Shown piece after piece: positions 44,074-53,613 of a DNA stretch of 64,000 bases. The position numbers and the translations under genes were made by a program. Source of the stretch: CAADGV01 sp040290295 (GTDB lineage: Bacteria; Bacteroidota; Ignavibacteria; UBA10030; UBA6906); NCBI GenBank assembly GCA_040290295.1, contig PSMW01000007.1, positions 1 to 64,000 on the forward strand. The letters are read 5' to 3'. Every line of letters starts with the position of its first letter. Position 1 is the first letter of the stretch. The notes under the pieces were generated by a model that worked only from the letters and a program-made list of their open reading frames with translations, did not search any database and had not been told where the DNA came from.

Positions 44074-44979
44074 ATGAAGCGTGATCTCATCTCGTTTTCG
44101 GCATGGAGCCGAGAAGAACTGCAGGATGTCTTTACCCTTTCCCGCAAGATCAAGAGCGGAGGGTTGAAGAACTTCAGCCCGCTCGCGCAGAAAAGCGCAG
44201 CGTTGATTTTCGAGAAGGAGTCGCTTCGCACGCGCGTCTCCTTCGAGGTGGGTATCGCGCAGTTGGGCGGGCATCCGATCTTTCTCCAGCAAGAGACGAT
44301 CGGCATCGCGACGCGTGAATCGGTGCACGACGTTGCGGCGGTGCTCTCGCGATACAACGAGCTGATCATCGCACGAACGACGAAACATCAAACGGTCGTC
44401 CAGCTCGCCGAAAGCGCGTCCGTTCCAGTCATTAACGCTATGACGGACCTGGTTCATCCCTGCCAGATACTGGCTGATTACTTCACGTTGATGGAACGAG
44501 GCAAGGCAAGCCCCGAGACCAAGATTGTTTTCGTGGGCGATGGGAATAACGTGGTGAACTCATGGCTCGAGCTCGCCGAAAAACTTCCTCTCCATTTCGT
44601 GGTTTCCTCACCCACAGGCTACGAACCTCACCCGAGTTTGTTGGAGCAAGCACAGTCGGCGAAGGTGAGTCGAGTGGAACTTATCCCCGATCCCTTCACC
44701 GCCGTCAAAGATGCCGACGTGATCTACACCGATGTGTGGCCCACAACGCGGGACGTCGGTCGCCGGCAAATCATCTTCAAACAACACCAAGTCAATGCTG
44801 CGCTCTTGAGACACGCCAAGCCCGATTGTCTCGTCATGCATCGGTTGCCTGCCAATCGTGGCGAAGAAATCACGCGCGATGTTCTCGACGGAAAGCAATC
44901 CATCGTTCTCGATCAGGCAGAGAACCGTCTTCACATTCAAAAAGGGATCATGGCGTACTTGTTAGGTCACCGTCCCTAA
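44074..44979 (+). CDS. argF: Ornithine carbamoyltransferase-family enzyme with altered ornithine site
   Basis: A 301-residue carbamoyltransferase. The carbamoyl-phosphate site is intact: ESLRTR near residue 49 and HPCQILAD near residue 126. The two ornithine-binding elements are changed: the usual DxW-SMG loop reads DVWPTTRD, and HCLP reads HRLP (MHRLPANRGEE). Family and length fit ArgF, but the amino-acid substrate may differ (acylated ornithine or another amine). ATG 44074 follows AAAGGA. No other arginine gene is nearby, so context does not settle it. Confidence 0.75.
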   Translation: MKRDLISFSAWSREELQDVFTLSRKIKSGGLKNFSPLAQKSAALIFEKESLRTRVSFEVGIAQLGGHPIFLQQETIGIATRESVHDVAAVLSRYNELIIARTTKHQTVVQLAESASVPVINAMTDLVHPCQILADYFTLMERGKASPETKIVFVGDGNNVVNSWLELAEKLPLHFVVSSPTGYEPHPSLLEQAQSAKVSRVELIPDPFTAVKDADVIYTDVWPTTRDVGRRQIIFKQHQVNAALLRHAKPDCLVMHRLPANRGEEITRDVLDGKQSIVLDQAENRLHIQKGIMAYLLGHRP

Positions 44980-45137
44980 CGAACTGTCCCCTCACAGATG
45001 CATTGACCAGAATTGTGTACGCCCGGAGCAACGAAAGTGCTTGATTTTCCGAACAGAAGCGTTGGCATGTGCGTTGACGAATAGGATGATGGCTCTCGAT
45101 AAGAGAGGCTGACGTGCGTTCATGAAGTGAGGATGCC

Positions 45138-46451
45138 ATGAGAAGATCGCTTGTACTTCTTGCGTGTGTTGCCATGCTTGCAGCAGCATCCTTTCAATAT
45201 GCTGCTGCTCATCCGCGTCCGCATCAGGCGGCGGGAGTGACGTTTGCAGTGTTCTATGACGGCTTGAGCCCGTACGGTGAATGGATCTCCATCGGTGCAG
45301 GGATATACGGATGGCGGCCCATCGGTGTAGCAGTGGGCTGGCGCCCATACACCGTTGGACGCTGGTGCTGGACAGTCTACGGCTGGTATTGGGTGAGCGA
45401 CGAGCCGTGGGGTTGGGCAGTGTTCCACTACGGGCGCTGGTACTACGACGACTTCTACGGTTGGATATGGATTCCCGGGTACGATTGGGCACCTGCATGG
45501 GTGGAGTGGCGCTACGGAGGTGACTACATCGGCTGGGCGCCGCTTGGTCCGTATGCAGTGTTCAGCATCCACTGGGGGATTCACTACCGCACGCGATGGT
45601 ACACACCCATCCATTGGTGGAGCTTTGTCCATTGTCGTTACATCGCTGTCCCGAACGTGCATCGTTTCGTTTACCGGACTGAGCAGAACACAAGGTACAT
45701 CGGCATGACGCGTTCGGGTGGAAGTGTGCGCTACAGCGGCGGGAGGATAGTTTCGCGCGGTCCTGAACCCGAGTACGTCGAAAGAAGAGGGAATGTACGC
45801 CTTTCACCCGTTAGAGTGCAGGATGCAAATGATGCGCGCATCGAACGGATCGTGAAAGACGACGGGCGCGAACGCATCGAAGTGTATCGCCCGCAGATCG
45901 TCGAACAAGCCGAGGATGATGCGGCGAGCGTACGTCCCTCACGACTTCGCGCGGAGGGAGGACGATCTCTCGAATTGGATACCCGCAAGATTGACTTGCG
46001 TGCGCGAGAGGAGAGTCGTATAGAGGGACGTCACATTCGGCGCGCCGATGAGTACCGCACGCGCGACGACGGCATGCTGAAGGGTCCGGTCGATGATGCG
46101 ATTCGCAATCGTACTGGGAGAACGGGTGAAGCCGATCGCCGTATCGAAGCCGAACCGGGCAGAGATGATGCTCGTGACGGTGAACGATCACGCACCCGCG
46201 ATATTCCTGGGCAAGCCGAGAAGATGCCGGAACGCGACGCTGTTCCGCAACGGGATGGACGAGAACGAAAACGTGAGGAAGGTGTTCAACGCCCTCCTCG
46301 AGAGGACATCCGTATGCCGTTGCCCGATCGACCTGAACGAAAGCCTGAGTACCGCATGCCCGAACGTCGGAGTGAACCGCCGCGGCGAGATGGCGTCCAG
46401 CAACATGCACCTCCGCGCAGTGAAGGTGGTCGCAGCGGTCGAGGACGGTGA
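45138..46451 (+). CDS. Exported Trp-rich DUF6600-like protein with Arg/Glu-rich tail
   Basis: A 437-residue exported protein. Signal peptide (1-24). Residues 35-185 hold repeated Trp/Tyr/Gly motifs (YGWRP, VGRWCW, WGWAVFHYGRWYYDD, YGWIWIPGYDWAPAW) as in DUF6600/YXWGXW proteins. From about 215 to the end it is low-complexity, dominated by Arg, Glu, Asp, Pro and Gly. The Trp-rich part is likely a compact surface or periplasmic domain, and the tail is probably disordered and highly charged. Function unknown. ATG 45138 follows GAGGATGCC, and a strong terminator follows the gene. Confidence 0.75.
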   Translation: MRRSLVLLACVAMLAAASFQYAAAHPRPHQAAGVTFAVFYDGLSPYGEWISIGAGIYGWRPIGVAVGWRPYTVGRWCWTVYGWYWVSDEPWGWAVFHYGRWYYDDFYGWIWIPGYDWAPAWVEWRYGGDYIGWAPLGPYAVFSIHWGIHYRTRWYTPIHWWSFVHCRYIAVPNVHRFVYRTEQNTRYIGMTRSGGSVRYSGGRIVSRGPEPEYVERRGNVRLSPVRVQDANDARIERIVKDDGRERIEVYRPQIVEQAEDDAASVRPSRLRAEGGRSLELDTRKIDLRAREESRIEGRHIRRADEYRTRDDGMLKGPVDDAIRNRTGRTGEADRRIEAEPGRDDARDGERSRTRDIPGQAEKMPERDAVPQRDGRERKREEGVQRPPREDIRMPLPDRPERKPEYRMPERRSEPPRRDGVQQHAPPRSEGGRSGRGR

Positions 46452-46479
46452 AGAGTCCTTCTGAAAGGAGATGAACAGT

Positions 46480-46514
46480 ATCGGTCGCCACACCTGTGGC
46501 GACCGATTTTTTTT
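46480..46514 (+). terminator. Rho-independent terminator
   Basis: A perfect 13-base stem (ATCGGTCGCCACA with TGTGGCGACCGAT), a 2-base loop and a T-run of eight. It ends the DUF6600-like gene. Confidence 0.93.
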
Positions 46515-46574
46515 GAGAACGCGATGCTCCGTGAGAAACTGTGAGCTCAAAAGCACCCGGAGAGCCACCCCCGC

Positions 46575-47345
46575 TTAGCGTGGTGAGCGGTAGCTTTTCA
46601 ACTCCTTGAGTGTCGTGCGGGGGATGATGTCGGAATCATCGATCACGCGGGGAAGTGAAGGAGGTGCCTCACTCAGCCAGAAGATATAATCGAGGTGCGG
46701 TTTGGTTATTTCGATTCGATACGAAAGCACTGCTCGCTCCTCGTCATTCACGAAGACCGGTCCCACATACTGTTTCGTCGGTGACACGTTTCCCACAACC
46801 ACCTGTTCCGAACCCAGCCCCGTTGAGGTGTCCAGTCGTGCAACGACCCAGGATGTGCCGTTTGGGACAGAGAACGCGGCGATACGATCCCACTTGGGCG
46901 TGATGGTGAGAGACTCTCGCTCCGCTATCAACGACGCGAGAAATCCGAACTGGAACAGATCACCATGTTCATCGACACGGAAGAACAGCGAATCGACCAT
47001 GCTGGTCGTTCCCGTTGAGTCGAACGTACTATCGACGATGACAACGACACCCCGTGCGTCGTAGAGGCTTACACCCGTATCTGCAACAGTCCAACTGTTT
47101 CGATAATAGGAGGATGGAATTCGTATGCCGTAGGGGTTGAGCTGCCAGTTATCGAAGCTATAGTATGCACCCGGTGTGAAGCCGAAGGTAGGCTTGGACA
47201 AGTTGCCGGCTCCGCCTAAGGGGATCCCTTCCCGGCACGTCAAGGCGACAAAGGTAAGAAGAAGGAAGAGAGCTTCGCGGCACAAAGCCGACAAATGAGA
47301 TGCTCTCTTCCCGTCGTTCCTTACAAGTTGATGAGATTGCAGCAT
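46575..47345 (-). CDS. Putative lipoprotein, unknown function
   Basis: About 256 residues. A hydrophobic stretch FLLLTFVALTC gives a lipobox at Cys37, with an unusually long charged lead before it, so the true start may be later or at a non-ATG codon. The rest is beta-rich with Tyr, Thr and Val (PGAYYSFDNWQLNPYG, FRVDEHGDLFQFGFL), like small outer-membrane-attached lipoproteins of Bacteroidota. I recognise no domain. It stands alone between two convergent neighbours' ends and mdh. Confidence 0.6.
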   Translation of the reverse strand: MLQSHQLVRNDGKRASHLSALCREALFLLLTFVALTCREGIPLGGAGNLSKPTFGFTPGAYYSFDNWQLNPYGIRIPSSYYRNSWTVADTGVSLYDARGVVVIVDSTFDSTGTTSMVDSLFFRVDEHGDLFQFGFLASLIAERESLTITPKWDRIAAFSVPNGTSWVVARLDTSTGLGSEQVVVGNVSPTKQYVGPVFVNDEERAVLSYRIEITKPHLDYIFWLSEAPPSLPRVIDDSDIIPRTTLKELKSYRSPR

Positions 47346-47414
47346 AGTTCGGCAATCGGGCGCATTTGCTGATACCAAGATACACAATCCTCTCGCGCCA
47401 AAACTACGCCGCTC

Positions 47415-48338
47415 TCAGAGCTTCAGCTTGGCGATTTGCGCTTTAACTTCGTCTGCCGACTTCTTCAGCGCCGCTTGCTCTTCGTTCGTCAATGTGATTT
47501 GGAAGATCTCTTCCACGCCGTGTTTACTGAGCTTCACCGGCACACCGACGAACGTATCGTTGATGCCATACTCTCCCTCCAAATACACCGCGCAGGGGAG
47601 GATTCTTCTCTTGTCTTTGATGATGGACTCAGCCATGAGCACTGCGGAAGCAGATGGGGCGTAGTAGGCGCTGCCTGTTTTTAGGTAATTGACGATTTCG
47701 ATGCCGCCGTCACGCGTACGCTTTACGAGTCGGTCGATGGTCGCTTGGCTCAGCAGTTCCGTAATGGGGATGCCGGCGACGGTGCTATAGCGCGGCAGCG
47801 GAACCATCGAGTCGCCATGCCCGCCCAAAACGAAAGCGTTCACATCTTCGACCGATACATTCAACTCCATCGCGATGAACGTACGGAAGCGTGCCGCATC
47901 GAGCACACCTGCCATGCCCATGACGCGATGCTTTTCGAATCCGCTCACCTTCCAAGCAACGTAGGTCATCACGTCGAGCGGATTGGAGACGACGATGATG
48001 ATCGCTTTGGGCGATTTCGCAACCGCTTGCTCCGTGCAGCTCTTCACGATGCCGCTATTCGTGTTCATCAGGTCGTCGCGACTCATTCCGGGCTTGCGGG
48101 CAATGCCTGCTGTAATGATGATGATGTCGGAATTTGCCGTCTCCTCGTAGCCGTTCGTTCCCACGACCTTCACATCGGTTTTTTCGACTGGCGTCGCTTC
48201 ATAGATGTCCAGTCCCTTCCCTTGTGGAACGCCCTCGATGACATCCACCAAAACCACTTCGTTGGCGAGTTCTTTGTCCACTAAGCGCTGCGCCGTTGTT
48301 GCGCCGACGTTGCCTGCACCGATAACAGTAATCTTCAT
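47415..48338 (-). CDS. mdh: Malate dehydrogenase
   Basis: A 307-residue lactate dehydrogenase-like malate dehydrogenase. NAD site VIGAGNVGATTA at the N terminus, with Asp in LVDVIEG indicating NAD preference. The mobile loop ARKPGMSRDDL carries the Arg that selects oxaloacetate over pyruvate, and the catalytic His is in LGGHGDSMVPL. It oxidises malate made by the class I fumarase of this window. ATG 48338 follows GAGGACAAC. Confidence 0.95.
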   Translation of the reverse strand: MKITVIGAGNVGATTAQRLVDKELANEVVLVDVIEGVPQGKGLDIYEATPVEKTDVKVVGTNGYEETANSDIIIITAGIARKPGMSRDDLMNTNSGIVKSCTEQAVAKSPKAIIIVVSNPLDVMTYVAWKVSGFEKHRVMGMAGVLDAARFRTFIAMELNVSVEDVNAFVLGGHGDSMVPLPRYSTVAGIPITELLSQATIDRLVKRTRDGGIEIVNYLKTGSAYYAPSASAVLMAESIIKDKRRILPCAVYLEGEYGINDTFVGVPVKLSKHGVEEIFQITLTNEEQAALKKSADEVKAQIAKLKL

Positions 48339-48447
48339 AATCTGTTGTCCTCGTGTGATGCGAAAAGTAAGTAGATCGAGCTTGTACTTGGGGATTGAAA
48401 AAACGAAAGAACACCAGCGGGATAGGAATGCGACATGGCCGACGAAT

Positions 48448-48478
48448 GAGAAGCGCCTGCCCTGCGGCAGGCTCTTCG
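48448..48478 (-). terminator. Hairpin after rpmA
   Basis: A stem of about 12 bases (GAAGAGCCTGCC with GGCAGGCGCTTC, one mismatch) lies just downstream of rpmA on the minus strand. The following T-run is poor (CTCATTC), so termination strength is doubtful. Confidence 0.4.
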
Positions 48479-48485
48479 CATGGGT

Positions 48486-48749
48486 TTATGCTGTCGGTTG
48501 TGGAACGATGTCGACGTACTTCTTGGCTTTGCTGTACTTCCTGAACTGCACGACACCATCGGTCAGGGCGAAAAGGGTATCGTCACTGCCGATGCCGACG
48601 TTTCTACCCGGCCGAAATGCCGTGCCGCGTTGCCGAACAATAATACTGCCGGCCGAAACAAATTCGCCGCCGAAGCGCTTCACGCCGAGGCGCTGCGACT
48701 GGCTGTCGCGTCCGTTACGAGAGCTCCCTACACCTTTCTTGTGTGCCAT
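48486..48749 (-). CDS. rpmA: 50S ribosomal protein L27
   Basis: An 87-residue L27. The N terminus AHKKGVGSSRNGRDS reaches toward the peptidyl-transferase centre and shows no Firmicutes-type cleavable extension. GVKRFGGEFV and the IIVRQRGT segment are universal. It lies 5 bases after rplU, the usual order. obgE, often the next gene in other bacteria, is 18 kb away here. Confidence 0.97.
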   Translation of the reverse strand: MAHKKGVGSSRNGRDSQSQRLGVKRFGGEFVSAGSIIVRQRGTAFRPGRNVGIGSDDTLFALTDGVVQFRKYSKAKKYVDIVPQPTA

Positions 48750-48754
48750 AGCTG

Positions 48755-49063
48755 CTAACCGATTTTTGTCACTTGAAGATCTGTAAACCCTTGTCGATGA
48801 CCACGCTTGACCCGGTATCCTTTCCGGCGCTTTTTCTTGAACACGATCACCTTCTCACCGCGCACATGATCCACCACAGTGGCTTGCACCCTCGCACCGG
48901 TAACGATCGGATTCCCGATCCGCACCTCCCCCTCGCCGGCAAGTAGCACGACACGGTCGAATGTCACCATGGTGCCTTTCTCTTGCTTCAGGCTGGGCAC
49001 GCGGATGCGGTCGTTTTCCGCGACCTTGAATTGTTTTCCTGCAATATCTACGACTGCGTACAT
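48755..49063 (-). CDS. rplU: 50S ribosomal protein L21
   Basis: A 102-residue L21 with the N terminus MYAVVDIAGKQFKV and C-terminal KKRRKGYRVKRGHRQ. ATG 49063 is chosen because it begins the conserved sequence and follows AGGGACATCC. An open frame upstream is not part of the protein. First gene of rplU-rpmA. Confidence 0.97.
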   Translation of the reverse strand: MYAVVDIAGKQFKVAENDRIRVPSLKQEKGTMVTFDRVVLLAGEGEVRIGNPIVTGARVQATVVDHVRGEKVIVFKKKRRKGYRVKRGHRQGFTDLQVTKIG

Positions 49064-49115
49064 GGATGTCCCTATAGGAAAAAAAGTAAGCAAATGGCGA
49101 TCTGAACGGGCAAAC

Positions 49116-49144
49116 AAAATACGCAATGACCCCCAAAAATGCAA
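49116..49144 (-). promoter_or_regulatory. Predicted promoter of rplU-rpmA
   Basis: Read on the minus strand: TTGCAT, 17 bases, TATTTT followed by G. About 50-60 bases before the rplU ATG. Confidence 0.6.
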
Positions 49145-49182
49145 CGCGACTTCTATGAAGATTCGTTCATGCAGGCGGGCGC

Positions 49183-50145
49183 TTACACAATGCTCTCAGG
49201 AAATCTACTTTCCATAGTGTGGAAGTGATTCTTCAACGTGACGTACAGACGTGCCGACGTAGCAATACACACACACGCCAGCACCGCACCTGCAAGCAAG
49301 TCCGCGACATAGTGATAGCGCTGATAGACCGTCGCGATGATCAGCAGTGTGCCGGTGATATACATGAACCATCGCGTCCGAGCCTTGTACGTACCGCTCA
49401 AGTACATCAACACAAGAGTCATCATGGTGTGCCCGCTCGGAAACACATCGCGCTGGGCGAGACTGATCGCAATGTCGTTTGGAACGCCGGTGGGAATCGA
49501 GCCGCCCGCATTGACGAACCAGCGGAAATACTCCGTGAGAAAAATTCCCGGCAGCTCCTTGTCGAGTGTGGCAAAGTCGTGGAGCGTAAAGCGTGGACCC
49601 ACCGCCGGCAGGAAGAAATAGCCGAGGTACGACAATAAGAATCCATACACACACGTGAACATGAAGTAATGAAACAAATCCAAGCTACGCCGTCGGTAGA
49701 ACTCGTAGCCGAGCATCAGAAACAAAAAATAGAACAAGGTATAGGCGATCTGCAAGATTTCCGTCAGCAAAGGGTGAGCGAAGCGCATAATCCACTCCGT
49801 CGGATTCACGCCGAAGAGCCAACGGTCGATCGCAATCAACACCTGGTCGTAGTCTCTACCGCCGTGGATCGGCTTAATCATGAAGTACAGCGCCTTGAAT
49901 GTGAAAAACGTTGCGATCGGCACATACCAGTCATGGAGCAAACGCAGTGGTCGCCAACCCGTCGTGTGTCGCGCGTAAGCCATCAAGCAAATGAAGGCAG
50001 AGCCAGCGAAGTTGCTGATGATGATCAACCACCAATACGGTATACGTTCGGCAAACACAAGATTGATCGTCGAAAGGATGAGATTGAACCCAATGAACAG
50101 CAGGTCGGTCGAGTGGAGGTATTTGGTAATGGAGCGAACTCGCAT
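49183..50145 (-). CDS. PAP2-superfamily membrane phosphatase
   Basis: A 320-residue polytopic protein with about six membrane segments. Phosphatase motifs are FPSGHTMM near residue 235 and YHYVADLLAG near 280. A looser first motif lies in FKALYFMIKPIHGG. It resembles the PAP2_3/inositol-phosphorylceramide-synthase branch, so it may dephosphorylate or transfer lipid phosphates in the inner membrane (phosphatidate, undecaprenyl-PP, or a sphingolipid headgroup). The exact substrate is not readable. A -10-like TATATTTG lies upstream at about 50195. Confidence 0.82.
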   Translation of the reverse strand: MRVRSITKYLHSTDLLFIGFNLILSTINLVFAERIPYWWLIIISNFAGSAFICLMAYARHTTGWRPLRLLHDWYVPIATFFTFKALYFMIKPIHGGRDYDQVLIAIDRWLFGVNPTEWIMRFAHPLLTEILQIAYTLFYFLFLMLGYEFYRRRSLDLFHYFMFTCVYGFLLSYLGYFFLPAVGPRFTLHDFATLDKELPGIFLTEYFRWFVNAGGSIPTGVPNDIAISLAQRDVFPSGHTMMTLVLMYLSGTYKARTRWFMYITGTLLIIATVYQRYHYVADLLAGAVLACVCIATSARLYVTLKNHFHTMESRFPESIV

Positions 50146-50261
50146 GCGCGCGCCGTCCTATCTCATGTCGTGGAAGTGAAAACTGTGGGCAAATATACGA
50201 AAAGGGAGAGAGGAGAAAAACAACGTGCGCCGATTGTCCTCTGAGGGAACGCTTCTCAGCA

Positions 50262-51059
50262 TCATTGGGCAGCCTTGTGCCGAGCGAGTGCATTCGCGAG
50301 GGCGGCGAGTTTCTCCAGCGGAAGGTCTTCGGGGCGTTGAGCGAGGTCTATCCCTGCCATAGGCTCAGGCACCACATCGAGTAGGTAGCGGAGCGAGTTG
50401 CGAAGCGTCTTCCTCCGCTTGCCGAACACCGCTCGCACCATACTTCGAAAGAAACCCTCGTTGGTGAGCGGGAAGCGCGGTTCGGGAAGCATTGTCAGGC
50501 GAACGACGGAGGACGTGACGCCCGGCGGCGGAAAGAAACATTGCGCCGACACGTCGAACAACAACGTCACGTCGGCAAACATTTGGCAAAAGACGGCGAG
50601 GATGCCGTAGTCTTTCGTGCGGGGCTGAGCGACAAGGCGCCGTGCCACTTCCCTCTGCATCATCAGGGTAGCGTCCTGCACGTTCTCGCGATGATCAAGA
50701 ATATGGAAGAGAATCGGCGTGGTAATGTTGTACGGAATGTTTCCAACGATGCGAAGCTTTCGTTCATCACCGGCACGAACGCTCGCGAGATCGACGTCCA
50801 AAAAATCCTGATGCACAATCGCGACCTCGCCATGCGGATACACTGCGTTCATGCGGGCAATGACGCGCTCATCGACATCGACAACGGTCAGGTGGTCGGT
50901 CTGGCGAGCGAGATAGTGAGTGAGAGCGCCTTCGCCCGGTCCGATTTCCAGCACGAGGTCATCGCGTTGGATGTGCAGCGAGCCGATGATCTTCCGAGCG
51001 ATATTGTTATCGCGCAAAAAGTGCTGCCCAAGTGACTGTTTTGGGCGGATTCTCTTCAC
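50262..51059 (-). CDS. rsmA: 16S rRNA (adenine1518-N6/adenine1519-N6) dimethyltransferase
   Basis: A 265-residue KsgA-type methyltransferase. It starts KQSLGQHFLRDN, then SAM motif VLEIGPGEGALT, catalytic GNIPYNITTPIL and PPPGVTSSVVRL. GTG 51059 is the best start: the conserved N terminus begins 6 residues later, and any earlier start would run into the asmA-like gene, which ends 46 bases upstream. It modifies helix 45 of 16S rRNA late in 30S assembly. Confidence 0.93.
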   Translation of the reverse strand: MKRIRPKQSLGQHFLRDNNIARKIIGSLHIQRDDLVLEIGPGEGALTHYLARQTDHLTVVDVDERVIARMNAVYPHGEVAIVHQDFLDVDLASVRAGDERKLRIVGNIPYNITTPILFHILDHRENVQDATLMMQREVARRLVAQPRTKDYGILAVFCQMFADVTLLFDVSAQCFFPPPGVTSSVVRLTMLPEPRFPLTNEGFFRSMVRAVFGKRRKTLRNSLRYLLDVVPEPMAGIDLAQRPEDLPLEKLAALANALARHKAAQ

Positions 51060-51105
51060 GCTGCGATCGAGCCATCGAAGAGTGTGTGTACCCGACGGAC
51101 GGAGT

Positions 51106-53613
51106 TCATTTCTTTTTGATGAGGCCTTTGAGCAACTCCTCGCCTTTCTTCTTGACTTCGTCCTGCACCTTGTGCTGGAGTTTTTCTTTCTCGGCGTCGA
51201 GTTTGGATCGTACAAAGGCAGCAGCTCGCGCTTGCAGTGCGTTTGCATCGAGTCGCACGTTGGGGTTGTCGGTCGTTCCGCCGATGAGGAAGTCCAGCTT
51301 CAAGCGCCCATTCGGTTCCTTCAGAGCGTTGAGTGCTTCTCCGGCAAACCCCGGCACGGTCACCTTCGACGAGGCTGCTTCCGACAACAACATCCCCATG
51401 GTGAGGTCAAGCGTTCCGTCCAATCCGTGCGAGCCTTTGATGGTGTAGTCCGCGCCGAGCGCCGTAATCTTGAGTTCGGGGATGCTCACGCGGCCCTCCT
51501 TGATCGTGAAGCTGTTCGACCAATCCTTGAATGCTATTTCCTGTAGGTCAGGAAGATTCAGCATGCCGGCAATCTGTTGGTTCACTTTGACGCCGGCGAG
51601 TTTGCCGTTTGCCAATGCCACGGTGCCGGTCGCATTGAGCGATTGCGGTACGAAGCCCATGGTATCATTGAGTGCGCCGCTGATGACAAGGTGCATGTCC
51701 ATATCGCCGAACAAACGCTGTCCGAACGACGTGAACGCGGAAAGGGCGGCATGGGCTTTCAACTTCTTGAGATCGAGACTGAGCGAAAAGTGAGGACGTT
51801 CGGGACGCTGCATGTCGATGGTTCCTTTCGCGGTCGCGATCCCGTCGAAGACATTCGTCGTCAGGTTTTGTAAGGTAATGACGCCGTCGGCAATCGTCAT
51901 CGTGCCGCGTACATTTTTCAGTTCCAACTTTTTCATGGTGAGCGTCCCGATGGTTGCCGTAATATCCATGGCAACGTTCGGCAGCGGCATCGCAGCTTTG
52001 GCGGATCGAACGTGTGGCGCACCCGCCGCCGGCGCGGATGCTTTCGGTGAGTCCTCTCCCATGATGTCTGCGGTCGAGAGGTGGCTGGACGTGAGTGTAA
52101 CGCTCGCCGTCGCTTTCGGCGAACGTTGAGCTGCGCCGCCCATCATCGAAAGATAGTTGCGCACGGTGAAGGCGAGAGTCAGGTCGGACGTGCCGATCAT
52201 CATCGCGAGCCTGCGTGACTCCAGAAGCTGATTGTTGAACGTCAGGCTACCGCTGAGATTTTTGATTGGTGTGGTGCTCGTTGCTGTGGCGATCGTAACG
52301 TTGGAGCACTCCACGGACCCCGAGGCTTTCATCGCGTCGGGTTTGTTTATTTTCCCGGTGATGCTCATGTTTGCCTTCATCGTTCCTGAGAGCTGCGTGC
52401 CCGGCTCTAACGGATAGTAGTCTTTCACCTCTGCGAGATTCACCGACGCGTTCACATTCATGTTCAATGATGGGTCATCGAAGTTCACGACATCCATCGT
52501 GAGCGAAAGAGGATTTTGCCCCAGAGAGGCGGTCAGTGTCCGGATGTGAAACTCCTGTTGTGTCTTCCCGCGCACGAAATCGCAAACGAGCGCAATGTTG
52601 GTGATCGGCTTCGGGATGTTCGGAAATTGCATCGAAGCATTCGTTGTGCGGATCGTGCCGGAGAGGTCCGGCAAGGTGAGCGTTTCGCTGTCGTACACGC
52701 CTTTCACAAACACGGTCGCTTGCACCGCTCCGTTGCCTTGCACACCTTTGATTTTTTCCACGTAGGCTTTGGGCGTGAGATGGAGAAGCTGCGCCACATT
52801 CACGTCGTTCGCGGCGATTGTCAGATCAAAAAGCGGTTTCTCCTTTGTGTCGATCGTGCCGCTGATGCCGAACGGGATTGCGTTCAGCGTCGCTTTGCCG
52901 TTACCGATGGTTGCGACTCGCTTCTCAACGTCGAACACAATCGTTGCATCGGCGTTGATCCGCCAATCGGTGATGAGTGGCGTGCTGATGGAGCCGTAAC
53001 TGTATTTTTCGATTGCCGTTCGACTCTCGATAACCGCTTGACGCGTGGAGGGATTGAACGACACGGAGGCTTGCTCATCGAATCCTTCGAGGGTCTGGCG
53101 CGAGTTATCGCGGTGGTCGATCATGTCGATAAAGCCGTTGACGATACGTACGTCGGGCAAAAGGACTGCCACCATCGTGCTCGCGCCCGCCGAAGGTTCC
53201 GGTTGCGCCCCTGGTGCACGCTTCTCTGCGTAGTTGGTGGTTCCATCTGCCGCCGTTTCGAGCAGAACACGCGGACGCTCGACGAGCAGTGACGAGACTT
53301 CAACCCGCTTGTCGAACAACGGCAACAGCTTCACGTCGAGGAGAATGCGTTCGACTGTCAGCAGTGGTGCGTCGGCGAAGCCGGGCTTGTTCGCGATCGT
53401 CAATCCTCGAACGTCGAGACCGATCGTCGGGAAAACGGAAAGACCGATATCCGCAATCTCGACCTTCCTGCCCACAGCGGCTTCGATGCGGGGAAGGACC
53501 AATGCCTTGAGGCGCTCGCCGGTGAAATAAAGCTTCAATGCCAGCACCGCGCCGACCACGAGAACCACCGGCGCCGCAATGACGATGATCCATGTTCTTG
53601 TTTTCTTGGACAT
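51106..53613 (-). CDS. AsmA-family protein
   Basis: An 835-residue protein with one N-terminal membrane anchor (about 8-30) and a long periplasmic beta-rich repeat body. The N domain FTGERLKALVLPRIEAAVGRKV and the recurrent LDVRGLTIAN-type strands are typical of AsmA. The C-terminal AsmA_2 region lies around 560-760 (GTLTMKKLELKNVRGTM). The end is Lys/Glu-rich helical. Such proteins are bridge-like and are linked to phospholipid transport to the outer membrane. Shared minus-strand direction with rsmA suggests one transcript. Confidence 0.87.
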   Translation of the reverse strand: MSKKTRTWIIVIAAPVVLVVGAVLALKLYFTGERLKALVLPRIEAAVGRKVEIADIGLSVFPTIGLDVRGLTIANKPGFADAPLLTVERILLDVKLLPLFDKRVEVSSLLVERPRVLLETAADGTTNYAEKRAPGAQPEPSAGASTMVAVLLPDVRIVNGFIDMIDHRDNSRQTLEGFDEQASVSFNPSTRQAVIESRTAIEKYSYGSISTPLITDWRINADATIVFDVEKRVATIGNGKATLNAIPFGISGTIDTKEKPLFDLTIAANDVNVAQLLHLTPKAYVEKIKGVQGNGAVQATVFVKGVYDSETLTLPDLSGTIRTTNASMQFPNIPKPITNIALVCDFVRGKTQQEFHIRTLTASLGQNPLSLTMDVVNFDDPSLNMNVNASVNLAEVKDYYPLEPGTQLSGTMKANMSITGKINKPDAMKASGSVECSNVTIATATSTTPIKNLSGSLTFNNQLLESRRLAMMIGTSDLTLAFTVRNYLSMMGGAAQRSPKATASVTLTSSHLSTADIMGEDSPKASAPAAGAPHVRSAKAAMPLPNVAMDITATIGTLTMKKLELKNVRGTMTIADGVITLQNLTTNVFDGIATAKGTIDMQRPERPHFSLSLDLKKLKAHAALSAFTSFGQRLFGDMDMHLVISGALNDTMGFVPQSLNATGTVALANGKLAGVKVNQQIAGMLNLPDLQEIAFKDWSNSFTIKEGRVSIPELKITALGADYTIKGSHGLDGTLDLTMGMLLSEAASSKVTVPGFAGEALNALKEPNGRLKLDFLIGGTTDNPNVRLDANALQARAAAFVRSKLDAEKEKLQHKVQDEVKKKGEELLKGLIKKK

